Shown here piece after piece: positions 27,850 to 36,780 of a stretch of DNA of 64,000 bases. The position numbers and the translations under genes were made by a program. The notes under the pieces were generated by a model. That model saw only the letters and a list, made by a program, of their open reading frames with translations. It was not told the DNA's origin and made no database searches. Source of the stretch: Halomonas sp. HAL1 (GTDB lineage: Bacteria > Pseudomonadota > Gammaproteobacteria > Pseudomonadales > Halomonadaceae); the NCBI RefSeq assembly GCF_030544485.1, contig NZ_CP130610.1, forward strand, positions 2,852,001 to 2,916,000, given 5' to 3'. Each line of letters starts with the position of its first letter. Position 1 is the stretch's first letter.

Positions 27850-28851
27850 ATGCAACACAGCATGCCGCCGCTTAGCGCCTTGCGCGCCTTTGAAGCCACC
27901 GCCCGTTTGGGTAGCGTGACCGCCGCTGCCGATGAGCTAAACGTGACTCACGGCGCGGTCAGCCGCCAGTTAAAGAGCCTGGATGACCATTTTGGTATCG
28001 CGCTTTTTGCCAAAGCGGGCCGAGGCATTGCGCTTACGCCACATGGCGAAAAGCTGCAAATCGGTGTGGGAGAGGCGTTCGACCGCCTCAAGGATAGTTG
28101 CGCAGCGCTCAAACGTGATGTGGAAGAAGCCCCCTTTACTCTCGCCTGCCCTGGCAGCCTGCTAGCACGCTGGTTGATTCCCCGCCTGGATCGCCTGCAC
28201 CGCGAGCTGCCTGAGCTCAAGCTAAAAGTCGTGGTGAGCGAAAGCGAACAGCCGGGTACGCAAACGGATGCCAGCGCCACCCTGGCGTTTGCCGAGCCTC
28301 CCTGGCCTGCGGGTGTGGAGGTATTCGAGCTGATGGCGGAGCAGATATGTGCAGTGGCGAGCCCGCAGCTGGCGGCCCAGTGCGATGCGACCAAGCCCGA
28401 ATCGCTGCTTGCCAATAAGCTTTTATATACATCTTCCCGCCCCCAGGCGTGGCCGCAGTGGGCCACTGCCAAAGGGCTGGATCTGGCACAGCTTGAAACG
28501 GCGCTAAGCAAAGGCCAGGGGTTCGATCACCTTTATTACTTGATGGAAGCGGCGGTGGCGGGCTTGGGCGTGGCGATCGCCCCCAAGTTGTTGGTAGAAG
28601 ACGACCTGAAGAGTGGCAGGCTGGTGGCCCCCTGGGGGAGTATTCAGACTCCCGCGCGTCTGTGCCTGTGGTTGCCCAGCCAAGCCAACGTTCTCACTCA
28701 ACCCCGCCGCAGCGAGCCGCTGGCGGAGTGGCTCAAGCGGGAGTTGATAGTGCCTAGAGCAGAAGCTGAAAAAGAAACGCTGCAAGTTCTTCAAAACCAA
28801 GATTTAATGCAGCAAATCATGGCTTCCTCCGATACTCACCATCGGGGCTAA
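27850..28851 (+). CDS. trpI: LysR-family regulator, TrpI/GcvA type
   Basis: 333 residues. The HTH (PLSALRAFEATARLGSVTAAADELNVTHGAVSRQLKSLDDHFG) is of the GcvA/TrpI type, followed by an effector domain ending AEWLKREL. It is divergent from trpB, the hallmark position of TrpI, which activates trpBA in response to indole-glycerol phosphate. It is longer than usual, with an extra tail of about 40 polar residues. A fossil of a homologous 3' end lies at 32431-32487. Confidence 0.82.
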   Translation: MQHSMPPLSALRAFEATARLGSVTAAADELNVTHGAVSRQLKSLDDHFGIALFAKAGRGIALTPHGEKLQIGVGEAFDRLKDSCAALKRDVEEAPFTLACPGSLLARWLIPRLDRLHRELPELKLKVVVSESEQPGTQTDASATLAFAEPPWPAGVEVFELMAEQICAVASPQLAAQCDATKPESLLANKLLYTSSRPQAWPQWATAKGLDLAQLETALSKGQGFDHLYYLMEAAVAGLGVAIAPKLLVEDDLKSGRLVAPWGSIQTPARLCLWLPSQANVLTQPRRSEPLAEWLKRELIVPRAEAEKETLQVLQNQDLMQQIMASSDTHHRG

Positions 28852-28974
28852 AGCTGCCAATTTTGCTCATTAAACAGACTGTTCTACCGATGCGATGACA
28901 AAACTATTTATATTTTGCCATCGGCGGGCATGACGATCAGTCCTGATGTTATTTATTTGATAAAAAGCAACATG

Positions 28975-29574
28975 CTACCCCTTCTGCACTATCAAATAAG
29001 TATGCAACTCTGGATACTGGTCATACTCCAGATGTCTGCACACCGCGCCTAGCGTAATCAGCAGGGACAAGAAGCCGCTGATCCCAAGCGTAGAGTAGTA
29101 GACCTCGGGCCCCATGAAGCTATCGGTGTGCTCACCGGGTTCGTCGGTACCACCGAAAGAGAAGATCAGTACCCCACCCTTATTCAGGCTTCCGATGAGT
29201 TTGGTCATCACGCTTTCCTGCTGCGCTAGCGGAATATGCCAAATGCTGTCCCAGGCGGTGATAAAGTCGTATTTTTCCGGCGGCTGCCATTGGCAAATAT
29301 CCTGGTGGTGAAAGGCCACGTCAGGGTGCTTCTGCTTCGCCAAACGTAACATTTCATCGGATATATCCACGCCTTCAGGCGTAAAACCTTCTTGTTGCAA
29401 GAAGTCGATAAAGCGGCCGGTACAGCCGCAACCGATATCCAGCGCCCTGCCCCGATTTTTTACAAACGAAAGCGCCCTTTTGTGCGCCTCTATCCCGTTA
29501 GTGAGATTGAATTTTTCGCGTTGCCAAAGGTGAGTGATCTGATCGTAGGCGCTGCCAATATCAGTAGGTGTCAT
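28975..29574 (-). CDS. Class I SAM-dependent methyltransferase
   Basis: 199 residues with a methyltransferase fold: motif I ALDIGCGCTGRFIDFL, acidic end of beta-2 in GVDISDEMLRLAKQKH, motif II region HHQDICQWQPPEKYDFITAWDSIWHI. The C-terminal part (GPEVYYSTLGISGFLSLL) may contact the substrate, which I cannot identify. No operon partner. Confidence 0.85.
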   Translation of the reverse strand: MTPTDIGSAYDQITHLWQREKFNLTNGIEAHKRALSFVKNRGRALDIGCGCTGRFIDFLQQEGFTPEGVDISDEMLRLAKQKHPDVAFHHQDICQWQPPEKYDFITAWDSIWHIPLAQQESVMTKLIGSLNKGGVLIFSFGGTDEPGEHTDSFMGPEVYYSTLGISGFLSLLITLGAVCRHLEYDQYPELHTYLIVQKG

Positions 29575-29616
29575 GGGTGGCCTATAGGATAAAAAAGTGC
29601 AGACTTAGAGACTCTA

Positions 29617-30558
29617 TCACCCACTCAAGCGTTCGCGGTTATTGGCCACCATTTCAGCCAGAAAGTCTGCCACGGCCCGAATGCGGCCTGACTGGGTAAG
29701 ATCCGTCTGGATAACGAGATAGATGGGCTGATCTACGCCAATATCCGTAGCAACACAGACAAGCCCGGCCTCCCTGGCCAAAAAATGTGGCAATACCGCT
29801 ATCCCCAGCCCCGCTTTCGCCGCCGCTAGCTGGGTCGCCAACGAGGTGGTGGTTAGCGCCGGTTCCCGCCCTTGCAGAACCCGCTCAACCCACTGGGCGG
29901 CAGGCAGGTGCGCTTGCATGTCTCCCCAGGTAATAAAGGCATCGCTGTCGTAATCGCCCGCGTCTGGATGAGCCTCACGCTGGGCCTCATAATCGGAGCT
30001 CGCATAAAGCCCAAACCCCAGCGAGCCAAGGCGCCGAAGGGTGACATTGCCTCGCTCGGGCTTGACCATTCTAAGCGCCAAGTCAGCGTCACGACGGTGC
30101 AGATTGACGGTGGTGATATCGGTCACCAGCTCAAGTGTGATGCCGGGGTACTGAGCATAAAATTGTGGCAATGCAGGCAGAATCAAAGACGTGGCCAGGT
30201 TTTCAGCGGTGGCCAAGCGCACCCTGCCGCTCAGTTCCGTAGCGAGTGCGCCCCCGCTAGAGAAGGCCGCTGCGGCGGCTTCCAGCGCTTCGGCTTTTTC
30301 GATTAGCCCGGCCCCTTCCTTGGTAAGCTGATAGCCCGACTGCTGACGAACAAACAACGGCAGCTTTAAGGCTTTTTCCAGCCGCTCAATACGCCGGGAG
30401 AGCGTCGCGATACCGAGATGGAGTTCCGCTGCCGCGCCGCTCAAAGTGCCGTGGCGGGCCACCGCCAGAAAAGTGCGCGTGTCATCCCAGACCCACCCCC
30501 GGGGCATCTGGTTTTCAAAACTGGAAAACGGCTTACCGAACTCGTTCATTTTTTTCAT
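29617..30558 (-). CDS. LysR-family transcriptional regulator
   Basis: LysR protein with HTH at TRTFLAVARHGTLSGAAAELHLGIATLSRRIERLEKALK and a normal effector domain. The start is uncertain: the open frame begins at 30597, ATGs lie at 30558, 30549 and about 30504 (MPRGWVWDD), and none has a strong ribosome site; 30558 is a compromise. It is divergent from the aldo/keto reductase gene at 30665, its probable target. Confidence 0.85.
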   Translation of the reverse strand: MKKMNEFGKPFSSFENQMPRGWVWDDTRTFLAVARHGTLSGAAAELHLGIATLSRRIERLEKALKLPLFVRQQSGYQLTKEGAGLIEKAEALEAAAAAFSSGGALATELSGRVRLATAENLATSLILPALPQFYAQYPGITLELVTDITTVNLHRRDADLALRMVKPERGNVTLRRLGSLGFGLYASSDYEAQREAHPDAGDYDSDAFITWGDMQAHLPAAQWVERVLQGREPALTTTSLATQLAAAKAGLGIAVLPHFLAREAGLVCVATDIGVDQPIYLVIQTDLTQSGRIRAVADFLAEMVANNRERLSG

Positions 30559-30664
30559 TATTGGATAGTGCCACGCTGTTATTGCGCGTTTCAACAAGCG
30601 CTCGATAACGGCTAACGCACACTTGATGGGCCATGGTTTAGTAAGTCATTACAGGAGACATAGC

Positions 30665-31648
30665 ATGAAAAAACGTACACTCGGCACCGACCTGACCCTC
30701 TCTGCCATTGGCTTAGGCTGCATGGGAATGAGCGAGTTCTACGGCCCCCGAGACGATAGCGAGTCTCTTCGAGTGTTGGCCCGGGCGGTGGAGCTGGGTA
30801 TCGACTTTTTTGACACGGCGGATATGTACGGGCCACACCATAACGAGGAGCTGATTGGCCGTTTTCTTGCCAGCCATAAGCCAAACGTACGTATCGCCAC
30901 CAAGTTTGGCATTGTTCGTAACCCTGGTGAGTATCAGCGTCGCCTGGATAGCAGCGCCCTGTATGCTCGCAAAGCTTGCGAGGCGTCGCTGAAGCGGCTG
31001 GGCATCGAACAAATCGATCTCTACTACGTTCACCGTGTTAACCCGGCAACCCCTATCGAAGAGACCATGGAGGGCTTGGCACAACTGGTTAAAGAGGGAA
31101 AAATTGCCCATATTGGCCTCTGCGAGGTTAGCGACGAGACCCTGCGCCGCGCACACGCCGTGCACCCTGTGACGGCGGTTCAAACCGAATACTCGCTCTG
31201 GACACGGGACGTGGAGCAAGCGGTACTGCCCACCTGCAAGGAGCTCGGTATCGGCTTTGTGCCCTACTCTCCTCTCGGTCGAGGGTTTTTAACGGGCAGG
31301 TTTCAAGAGAACGCTGATTTCGGAGAAGGTGATTTTCGTTCTAACCTGCCCCGCTTCTCTGAACAGGCCATGGACACTAACCGCCGAATCGTGGAGGTGA
31401 TTGGTGACATGGCAGCACTCAAAGGCTGCACCCCTGCGCAGCTCTCGCTGGCTTGGCTACTTTCCAAAGGCGACAACATCGTACCGATCCCGGGCACCAA
31501 ACGGTTGCGCTACCTTGAAGAGAATGCAGCAGCTGCGTCCATCACCCTAACCGATGATGAGCAGCAACAGCTCGAAGCGGCCACTGCACGCCTTCCGGTC
31601 ATCGGCGAGCGCTATACACCGGAAGGCATGAAGGGGGTGAATGCGTAA
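30665..31648 (+). CDS. Aldo/keto reductase
   Basis: 327 residues of a TIM-barrel NADPH-dependent aldo/keto reductase. It starts [27 protein letters not shown]. Catalytic residues visible: Asp and Tyr in [10 protein letters not shown], Lys in IATKFG, His in YYVHRVN. The C-terminal NADP site [17 protein letters not shown] is typical of the AKR13 group (YakC/PhyA type). AGGAGACATAGC precedes the ATG at 30665, which rules out the longer frame from 30623. Substrate not predictable. Confidence 0.92.
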   Translation: MKKRTLGTDLTLSAIGLGCMGMSEFYGPRDDSESLRVLARAVELGIDFFDTADMYGPHHNEELIGRFLASHKPNVRIATKFGIVRNPGEYQRRLDSSALYARKACEASLKRLGIEQIDLYYVHRVNPATPIEETMEGLAQLVKEGKIAHIGLCEVSDETLRRAHAVHPVTAVQTEYSLWTRDVEQAVLPTCKELGIGFVPYSPLGRGFLTGRFQENADFGEGDFRSNLPRFSEQAMDTNRRIVEVIGDMAALKGCTPAQLSLAWLLSKGDNIVPIPGTKRLRYLEENAAAASITLTDDEQQQLEAATARLPVIGERYTPEGMKGVNA

Positions 31649-31666
31649 GGAGCAGCTTGGGCCTGG

Positions 31667-32296
31667 CTACTGAATGATCTCGCCAATCGAACGTTTGCCA
31701 TCCAGCAGCAGATACTCCTGATTGACCAAATCGGGCTTTTGCACAGCGTGAAGTAGCGCATGGGCAACGTTGGCGCGGGAGATTTGATTGTCGCCTGCTT
31801 CCTCCAGTGAACTGGCGAACCGCTGACTGGCGGTTTCGTCGGTCAAACGCCCCGGCTTGAGAATGACGTAGGGAAGACCGCTGTTGCGCAGGTGGGCATC
31901 AGCAGCAAATTTCGCGGCCATGTAGGGGCGCATTTTTTCGGGCGCCTCTAGTGGTTTTTCTGCACGCATGGCGCTAATCATGATGTAGCGGGAGAGACCT
32001 TTTTCCTTGGCGATATCGGCGGTGCGTATGGCACCGTAAAGATCAATCATCAGCGTTTTGTCTGGCCCGGTGTAAGGCCCTGAACCCGCCGTAAAGACCA
32101 CTTGGTCGCAGCCGTCAAAAGCGTGCTCAAATTCGCCTTCTAAATCAGCCACCACGGTATCAATGCCGTGCTCTTTGAACCAGGCTGCCTGCTCGTCACT
32201 GCGGATCATCGCCTTGATGGGCGTGCCCGCTTTTTGGGCCAGTTCGCAAAACTGTTTGCCAATCTGTCCGTTCGCGCCAATCACTAACGTTGTCAT
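31667..32296 (-). CDS. NAD(P)-binding atypical SDR (YhfK-like)
   Basis: 209 residues: Rossmann motif LVIGANGQIGKQFCELAQKAG, FTAGSGPYTGPDKTLMIDLYG, and SRYIMISAMRAEKP followed by PYMAAKFAADAHLRNSGLPYVILKPGRLTDE. This is the layout of NmrA/YhfK-like proteins, which bind NAD(P) and act as reductases or redox sensors. GGAGCCGTT precedes the ATG. Convergent with the aldo/keto reductase. Confidence 0.85.
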   Translation of the reverse strand: MTTLVIGANGQIGKQFCELAQKAGTPIKAMIRSDEQAAWFKEHGIDTVVADLEGEFEHAFDGCDQVVFTAGSGPYTGPDKTLMIDLYGAIRTADIAKEKGLSRYIMISAMRAEKPLEAPEKMRPYMAAKFAADAHLRNSGLPYVILKPGRLTDETASQRFASSLEEAGDNQISRANVAHALLHAVQKPDLVNQEYLLLDGKRSIGEIIQ

Positions 32297-32430
32297 AACG
32301 GCTCCATGTGAATTAGTTACTTATTAGTAAGTGCAGGCATCTAGGCGTAATTCAACCTACTGCTGATTAATTCTCCCCTGCACCGGCACTTTAACAAGGA
32401 CTAGTGGCCTCTCTAACGGCTTTTTAAACC

Positions 32431-32487
32431 GGCAGCGAGACGCCGACAGAATGGCTTAAGCGTGAACTTGAAGTGGTAAAGCTATAA
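32431..32487 (+). pseudogene. Fossil of a TrpI/GcvA-type LysR 3' end
   Basis: In one frame this reads GSETPTEWLKRELEVVKL and TAA, closely like the RSEPLAEWLKRELIV in the TrpI-like protein encoded at 27850-28851. Upstream the frame is closed (TAA at 32425). So only the final 18 or so codons survive, just before the small gene at 32534. Confidence 0.6.
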
Positions 32488-32533
32488 TGAATCAGTGAGC
32501 GCTTTGCGCCTAGTCGTTACCAGGAGAAGCCCT

Positions 32534-32914
32534 ATGACTGAGGCAGAACGGAGTGCCGGTGTTGATGTGAGTAACGATGCTCATACCCGAGCACGTTATA
32601 TATCGCAAATTCAGCGTATTTCTTCGACTGCTAAAGCAGACATCTCAGCAGGCAGAGCCAGTTATCTTGAAGCAGCAGAGTACTGCCATGCAATGCGCAA
32701 CCAAGTCATGGAGGAGTATAGGAAACTGACAAGCGAGCAGGGGCTGGCGAGAGCAGAGCAGATAAAAAAAACACCACCTAGTCTTGCTGCTCTTTTCGAG
32801 CGATACGCGCAGCAACTGTTTGACTGTCCGTATGAAAACCTCTCAGCTGAGCAGCAGCAACGCATACACCACGAGGTTATTGAAGCTTCTGGCCGCAGTA
32901 ATGCTGAACTCTGA
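32534..32914 (+). CDS. Hypothetical helical protein, possibly truncated
   Basis: 126 residues from the ATG at 32534, which has AGGAG 7 nt upstream; the open frame begins at 32495. It is all-helical and polar (YISQIQRISSTAKADISAGRASYLEAAEYCHAMRNQVM, then SAEQQQRIHHEVIEASGRSN), with no membrane segment or signal. I vaguely recall longer proteins with this N-terminal layout followed by a glycine-rich membrane region, so it may be cut short at RSNAEL, but I cannot confirm it. Preceded by a LysR fossil, followed by a convergent VIT1-type transporter. Confidence 0.6.
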   Translation: MTEAERSAGVDVSNDAHTRARYISQIQRISSTAKADISAGRASYLEAAEYCHAMRNQVMEEYRKLTSEQGLARAEQIKKTPPSLAALFERYAQQLFDCPYENLSAEQQQRIHHEVIEASGRSNAEL

Positions 32915-32981
32915 CCCAAGCACTTCAGCATCGATAATTGCCAGCTCTTCGTTGCGAACGCTAAATTCGGCGCTCACGCAT

Positions 32982-33671
32982 TCAAGCCACGACTCCAAAC
33001 ACACGACCGATGGCCGAGGTTAGCGCCATTGCGAGCGCGCCCCAGAACATCACTCGTGCTGCAGCTTTCAAGATAGGTGCACCGCCGACTCGAGCCGCAA
33101 CAGCGCCCAACAAAGCCAGGAAAAGCAGTGAAAACAGTGCTACCAGAGGCGTCAATAATGTTGATGGTGCCCACCAGGCGACCAACAATGGCAAAAGCGC
33201 GCCCGCGGTAAAGGTCGCTGCTGATGAGAGAGCGGCCTGGAGGGGGCGAGCCTGACCAGTATCGGTGATACCAATCTCATCTCTTGCATGAGCGCCTAGA
33301 GCGTCGTTCGTCATTAATTGCTCTGCGACTTGACGTGCCAATTCAGGCTCTAAGCCACGAGTGACGTATATGTCGGCAAGTTCTTCCTGCTCAAGTTCGT
33401 AATGTTCCGCCAGTGCTTTACGCTCAATGTTGAGATCGGCGTGCTCGGTGTCGGATTGCGAGCTCACCGACACATACTCCCCAGCGGCCATCGACATAGC
33501 GCCAGCCACCAAGCCCGCAACGCCTGCCAGCATGATATCGCTCTGCGTTGTGCTTGCCGCTGCAACGCCGAGGATGAGGCTACTGGTGGACACAATGCCG
33601 TCATTGGCGCCGAGCACTGCAGCACGAAGCCAGCCTGAACGGTGAGACCGATGATGCTCTGTATGGATCAT
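32982..33671 (-). CDS. VIT1/CCC1-family metal transporter
   Basis: 229 residues: RAAVLGANDGIVSTSSLILGVAAAS (TM1, family hallmark), AGLVAGAMSMAAGEYVSVSSQSDTEHAD (TM2 and the conserved metal-binding turn), an acidic cytoplasmic helix-rich domain (LEQEELADIYVTRGLEPELA), and three C-terminal membrane helices. Members move Fe2+ or Mn2+ out of the cytosol, usually with proton exchange. No metal-responsive regulator is next to it. Confidence 0.9.
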   Translation of the reverse strand: MIHTEHHRSHRSGWLRAAVLGANDGIVSTSSLILGVAAASTTQSDIMLAGVAGLVAGAMSMAAGEYVSVSSQSDTEHADLNIERKALAEHYELEQEELADIYVTRGLEPELARQVAEQLMTNDALGAHARDEIGITDTGQARPLQAALSSAATFTAGALLPLLVAWWAPSTLLTPLVALFSLLFLALLGAVAARVGGAPILKAAARVMFWGALAMALTSAIGRVFGVVA

Positions 33672-33828
33672 GGAATTAATACCATCCTAGGTGTGCCTAA
33701 TCGCTGACGTTTAAATGCACTTAGCTCCTTCTGAGCCTAGCAGGTATTGGACATTGGCGTTGGGCACTTGTTGTCTAACCACTCGGCAATTCATAAAATG
33801 CCTCGCCGTTCTTGAAGAGTGCTTTGTT

Positions 33829-34371
33829 ATGAAGATTAATGTGGTCGGCACGAGTGGCAGTGGCAAGAGCACACTTGCAAAGCAGCTTGCAGACGTATTG
33901 AACACCCCATGCATTCAGCTTGATCAATTATTCTGGCGTGCTAATTGGCAAGGCTCTCCAGACGACGTATTTTTCGCCAAACTGGAAGAAGCCTTGGTTG
34001 CCTCATCTGAAGGCTGGGTACTGGATGGTAACTTTAACCGAACACGCCCTATCAAGTGGCACGATGTCGATATGGTGGTGTGGATCGACTACCCTTTTTG
34101 GCGGGTATTTACCCAAGCCATCTTTCGAGCTACCAAACGCATCATCAGCCAAGACGAGCTTTGGCCCGGCACCGGCAATCGTGAATCTCTCCGCAAAACT
34201 TTTTTAAGCCGCGAGTCTGTGTTGCTATGGTCTCTCAAGACTTGGCGACAGAATCGGCAACGTTATTTTGCCGATATGATTGATCCGCGCTATGCGCATA
34301 TTCAGTTTGTCCGGCTGACTTCTAGGAAAGAGGCAAAGTCATTGGTAAAGCGCCTATCTAGGTTGGATTAG
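33829..34371 (+). CDS. Adenylate kinase-like P-loop NTPase
   Basis: About 180 residues. P-loop VVGTSGSGKSTLAKQLAD at the N-terminus; then LDQLFWRANWQG and GWVLDGNFNR, which are typical of the FlaR/adenylate-kinase-related group; and DMVVWIDYPFW. These are small kinases of unknown substrate (nucleotide or shikimate-like). The frame extends to 33715, but the protein family starts with the MKINVVG at 33829, so I use that ATG although its ribosome site is weak. Confidence 0.8.
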   Translation: MKINVVGTSGSGKSTLAKQLADVLNTPCIQLDQLFWRANWQGSPDDVFFAKLEEALVASSEGWVLDGNFNRTRPIKWHDVDMVVWIDYPFWRVFTQAIFRATKRIISQDELWPGTGNRESLRKTFLSRESVLLWSLKTWRQNRQRYFADMIDPRYAHIQFVRLTSRKEAKSLVKRLSRLD

Positions 34372-34451
34372 GCGACGTTGAATGCCTGTTTGGCTTTCAT
34401 TATGCAATCCCTGTAGGGTTATTAACCAGGCATTCAACGAAAGGAATTCCC

Positions 34452-35384
34452 ATGCAACGCCGTTTACTGGTTACATCAATAACCCTGGGCCTTTTCGGTG
34501 GTGCTGCCACCTCGGCGCTGGCGGAGTCCACGCCGCTGGAAAAGCAGCTCAAAGAGCTTGAGTCATTTCAGGTCATTGCTCACCGAGGCGCCAGCGGCCA
34601 TGCACCGGAAAGCACAATGGCAGCCTATGAGTTGGCCCACGAATGGGACGTCGATTACTTGGAACTCGACGCTCAAATCACTTCGGACGGCGAGGTGGTG
34701 GTGTTTCATGATGACACCATCGATCGCACCAGTGACGGCGAAGGCGAGATCAATGATTACACGCTGGAAGAACTGAAAGCACTGGATACCGGCACGTGGT
34801 TCAACGAGCAAAACCCTGACAGTGCCGACACAGCCTTTGAAGGCGCTCTAATACTTACTTTGGATGAGTTATTGGAGCACTTTGGGCACGATGCACGCTA
34901 CTACATAGAAACCAAGTCGCCGCAGTTGAACCCTGGCCTGGAAGAAGCGTTGGTAGCGCTGCTGGAAGAGCATGACTTGATCGAGAGTGGTCGGGTCCTG
35001 GTCCAGTCTTTCGAGCAAGATAGCCTGCTGAAAGTGCACGAATTAAACGAGAACATCCCGCTCATTCAACTGGTCTGGTATTACCCCAGCGAAGAGGAGG
35101 ATGGGCGATTGGTGGAGTGGACGGACGTGACACCGGGGCCAGAAGAGATCACCGATGAGGACTTCCAGGCAGTGGCGGATTATGCGGTCGGTTTGGGCAC
35201 CAATTTCATTTACGAAGGCGAGGAAGTGATTGACGCCGACTTCATCCGTCAGGCGAACGACAACGGCCTACCGGTCCATGTCTACACCATCAATGAAGCT
35301 GATGAAATGGAGCGTTTGATGGAAATGGGCGTCAACGGTCTTTTCACCAACTATCCTGATCGTCTGCTCGAACTCGTAGAGTAA
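34452..35384 (+). CDS. Periplasmic glycerophosphodiester phosphodiesterase
   Basis: 310 residues with a signal peptide (LVTSITLGLFGGAATSALA). GDPD domain: catalytic HRGASGHAPESTMAAY (His, Arg and Glu), metal ligands ELDAQITSDG, VVFHDDTIDRTSDG, and ETKSPQLNPG; ends GVNGLFTNYPDRLLELV. Hydrolyses glycerophosphodiesters to glycerol-3-phosphate and an alcohol, so it can recover phosphorus. The protein is very acidic, as expected of an exported enzyme of a halophile. AAAGGAATTCCC precedes the ATG; a terminator follows. Confidence 0.92.
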   Translation: MQRRLLVTSITLGLFGGAATSALAESTPLEKQLKELESFQVIAHRGASGHAPESTMAAYELAHEWDVDYLELDAQITSDGEVVVFHDDTIDRTSDGEGEINDYTLEELKALDTGTWFNEQNPDSADTAFEGALILTLDELLEHFGHDARYYIETKSPQLNPGLEEALVALLEEHDLIESGRVLVQSFEQDSLLKVHELNENIPLIQLVWYYPSEEEDGRLVEWTDVTPGPEEITDEDFQAVADYAVGLGTNFIYEGEEVIDADFIRQANDNGLPVHVYTINEADEMERLMEMGVNGLFTNYPDRLLELVE

Positions 35385-35406
35385 GACCGCCTATAAACAC
35401 TCAGCA

Positions 35407-35431
35407 CGCCCAGCCTTGGCTGGGCGTTTTT
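35407..35431 (+). terminator. Rho-independent terminator of the GDPD gene
   Basis: Perfect 9-bp stem CGCCCAGCC / GGCTGGGCG with a 2-nt centre and a run of five T. Confidence 0.9.
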
Positions 35432-35442
35432 GGTGAATCGCT

Positions 35443-36351
35443 TTACGCTCTGAAGTCAGCGGCCAGGTCGAGCTGCGCCACTACCTGCTCCACTCGTTTA
35501 CGGTCATCCCCTTGTAGTGCTTTAAGTGGTTGAGGCAAGCAGGGTTGGCTGACCTTGCCGGTTAACTCTGCAATGGTGGCGGCTACCCGCAAGCTGCCAC
35601 CATATTCACGATAAAGCGCCCATAACGGCTCAAGCGCACTGGAAAGCGCATTGGCCTGCTGGGTATCTCCCGCTTGGGCAGCCCGAGTCAGCGCCAGTGC
35701 TGTGCGGGGATAGAGCCCGCCGATAACGGAGTACCACGCATCGCAGCCGGCGTTTAGCCCTGTAGCGGCGGCCGGGTCGCCGCTGATGCCTATGGTGACC
35801 TCTGAAGGAATGAGCGCACGCAGCCGCACCACACGCTCGCGCGCTTTCTCGATATCATTCACTACTGGCGAGATCTTGATAGAGCGCACCTGTGGCAATT
35901 GAGCAATACGCCCGTGCAGCTCATCGCTGAAATCAAAATGGGTGGTGCCGGGATTGTCATACACGCATAGCGGAACGCTCAATGAACGGCTGACGGTGGC
36001 ATAGAGGTCGTACACTTCATCGTCGGTCAGCTTTTGATAGGACACCGGTGCCAATAATAGCCCACTGGCACCGGCTTGCTGGGCACGTTCCGCATTAGCC
36101 AGCACATCGCGGGTACGTAATGCACCTATGCCTACGACTACAGGCACAGTCCCGGCGTTTTCGACACTAAGACTGGCCACACGGGCGCGCTCTGCAACGC
36201 TTAAATAGGCGTAGTTGCCGGTCGATCCCAGCACGCCAATGGAGTCCACACCAGCTGCGGCCAAGTGTTCCACTAAGTGAATAAACTCACGCTCTTGAAT
36301 GCCGTGCTCGTTCATGGGAGTTAGCGGGAATGCACTCAGGCCGGTGAACAT
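35443..36351 (-). CDS. DapA/NanA-superfamily aldolase (dihydrodipicolinate synthase family)
   Basis: 302 residues of a TIM barrel: FPLTPMNEHG at the start, GVLGSTGNYAYLSVAERARVA (GSTGE-like carboxylate loop, here GSTGN), Tyr in LCVYDNPGTT, Schiff-base Lys in VRSIKISP, and IGISGDPAAA. Such enzymes condense or cleave 2-oxo acids. The Glu-to-Asn change in the loop argues against true dihydrodipicolinate synthase; a sugar-acid or hydroxyproline-type aldolase is more likely. No pathway partners are nearby. Confidence 0.82.
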   Translation of the reverse strand: MFTGLSAFPLTPMNEHGIQEREFIHLVEHLAAAGVDSIGVLGSTGNYAYLSVAERARVASLSVENAGTVPVVVGIGALRTRDVLANAERAQQAGASGLLLAPVSYQKLTDDEVYDLYATVSRSLSVPLCVYDNPGTTHFDFSDELHGRIAQLPQVRSIKISPVVNDIEKARERVVRLRALIPSEVTIGISGDPAAATGLNAGCDAWYSVIGGLYPRTALALTRAAQAGDTQQANALSSALEPLWALYREYGGSLRVAATIAELTGKVSQPCLPQPLKALQGDDRKRVEQVVAQLDLAADFRA

Positions 36352-36780
36352 GGCGGATGATCCTTTTAGGATGGCAGAGGAAGATTTTCAAACGAACTTA
36401 ATGCAATGAGTATCGCACAGACGCTTAGCCATTAAGTACAAGCTCTCATCAGCGACGGGAAGTATAAGCCAATCAAAATGGACAAAGTTGAATGGAAAAA
36501 AATCAAAAAACAACCGCCACCAAGAGCCCTCGCTCTTCTTTAACATAGCTACCTGTTATTTTTTTTGAATTGATGTAGTGTTTGTGTCCGTGCCGTATCG
36601 ATACGGCACAGTTTTTTTGGTGCTTATCCCTTAGTTAAACAAAGGGCACTGAATATAAAAAACAACACCGATAGACCGCGAGGGAGAACACGTCATTAAC
36701 TCATACACCGATAAAGTCCAAGATAGAACTGCATCGTGCATGAACCTGGCGTTCATCAATCAACCAGTAAGATACCGCCC
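36352..36780 (+). other. Intergenic region with a possible small RNA
   Basis: No protein gene is seen in about 430 nt. At 36590-36609 a perfect 20-bp palindrome (GTGCCGTATC/GATACGGCAC) is followed by AG and seven T. This is a strong plus-strand terminator with no plus-strand gene before it. Another hairpin (AAGAGC CCTC GCTCTT) lies near 36523-36538. The layout would suit a small RNA of roughly 100-200 nt transcribed toward the PstS-like gene. Confidence 0.4.
36590..36618 (+). terminator. Orphan rho-independent terminator
   Basis: Perfect 10-bp self-complementary arms with essentially no spacer (the centre TCGA would form the loop), then a T7 run at 36612-36618. The nearest gene on this strand upstream ends at 35384 and has its own terminator. 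Confidence 0.75.

Noticed and set aside
32784..33023. Plus-strand frame continuing past the small gene at 32534-32914
   Set aside because: Different frame, no ribosome site, Ser/Thr-rich composition and overlap with the VIT1-type gene end.
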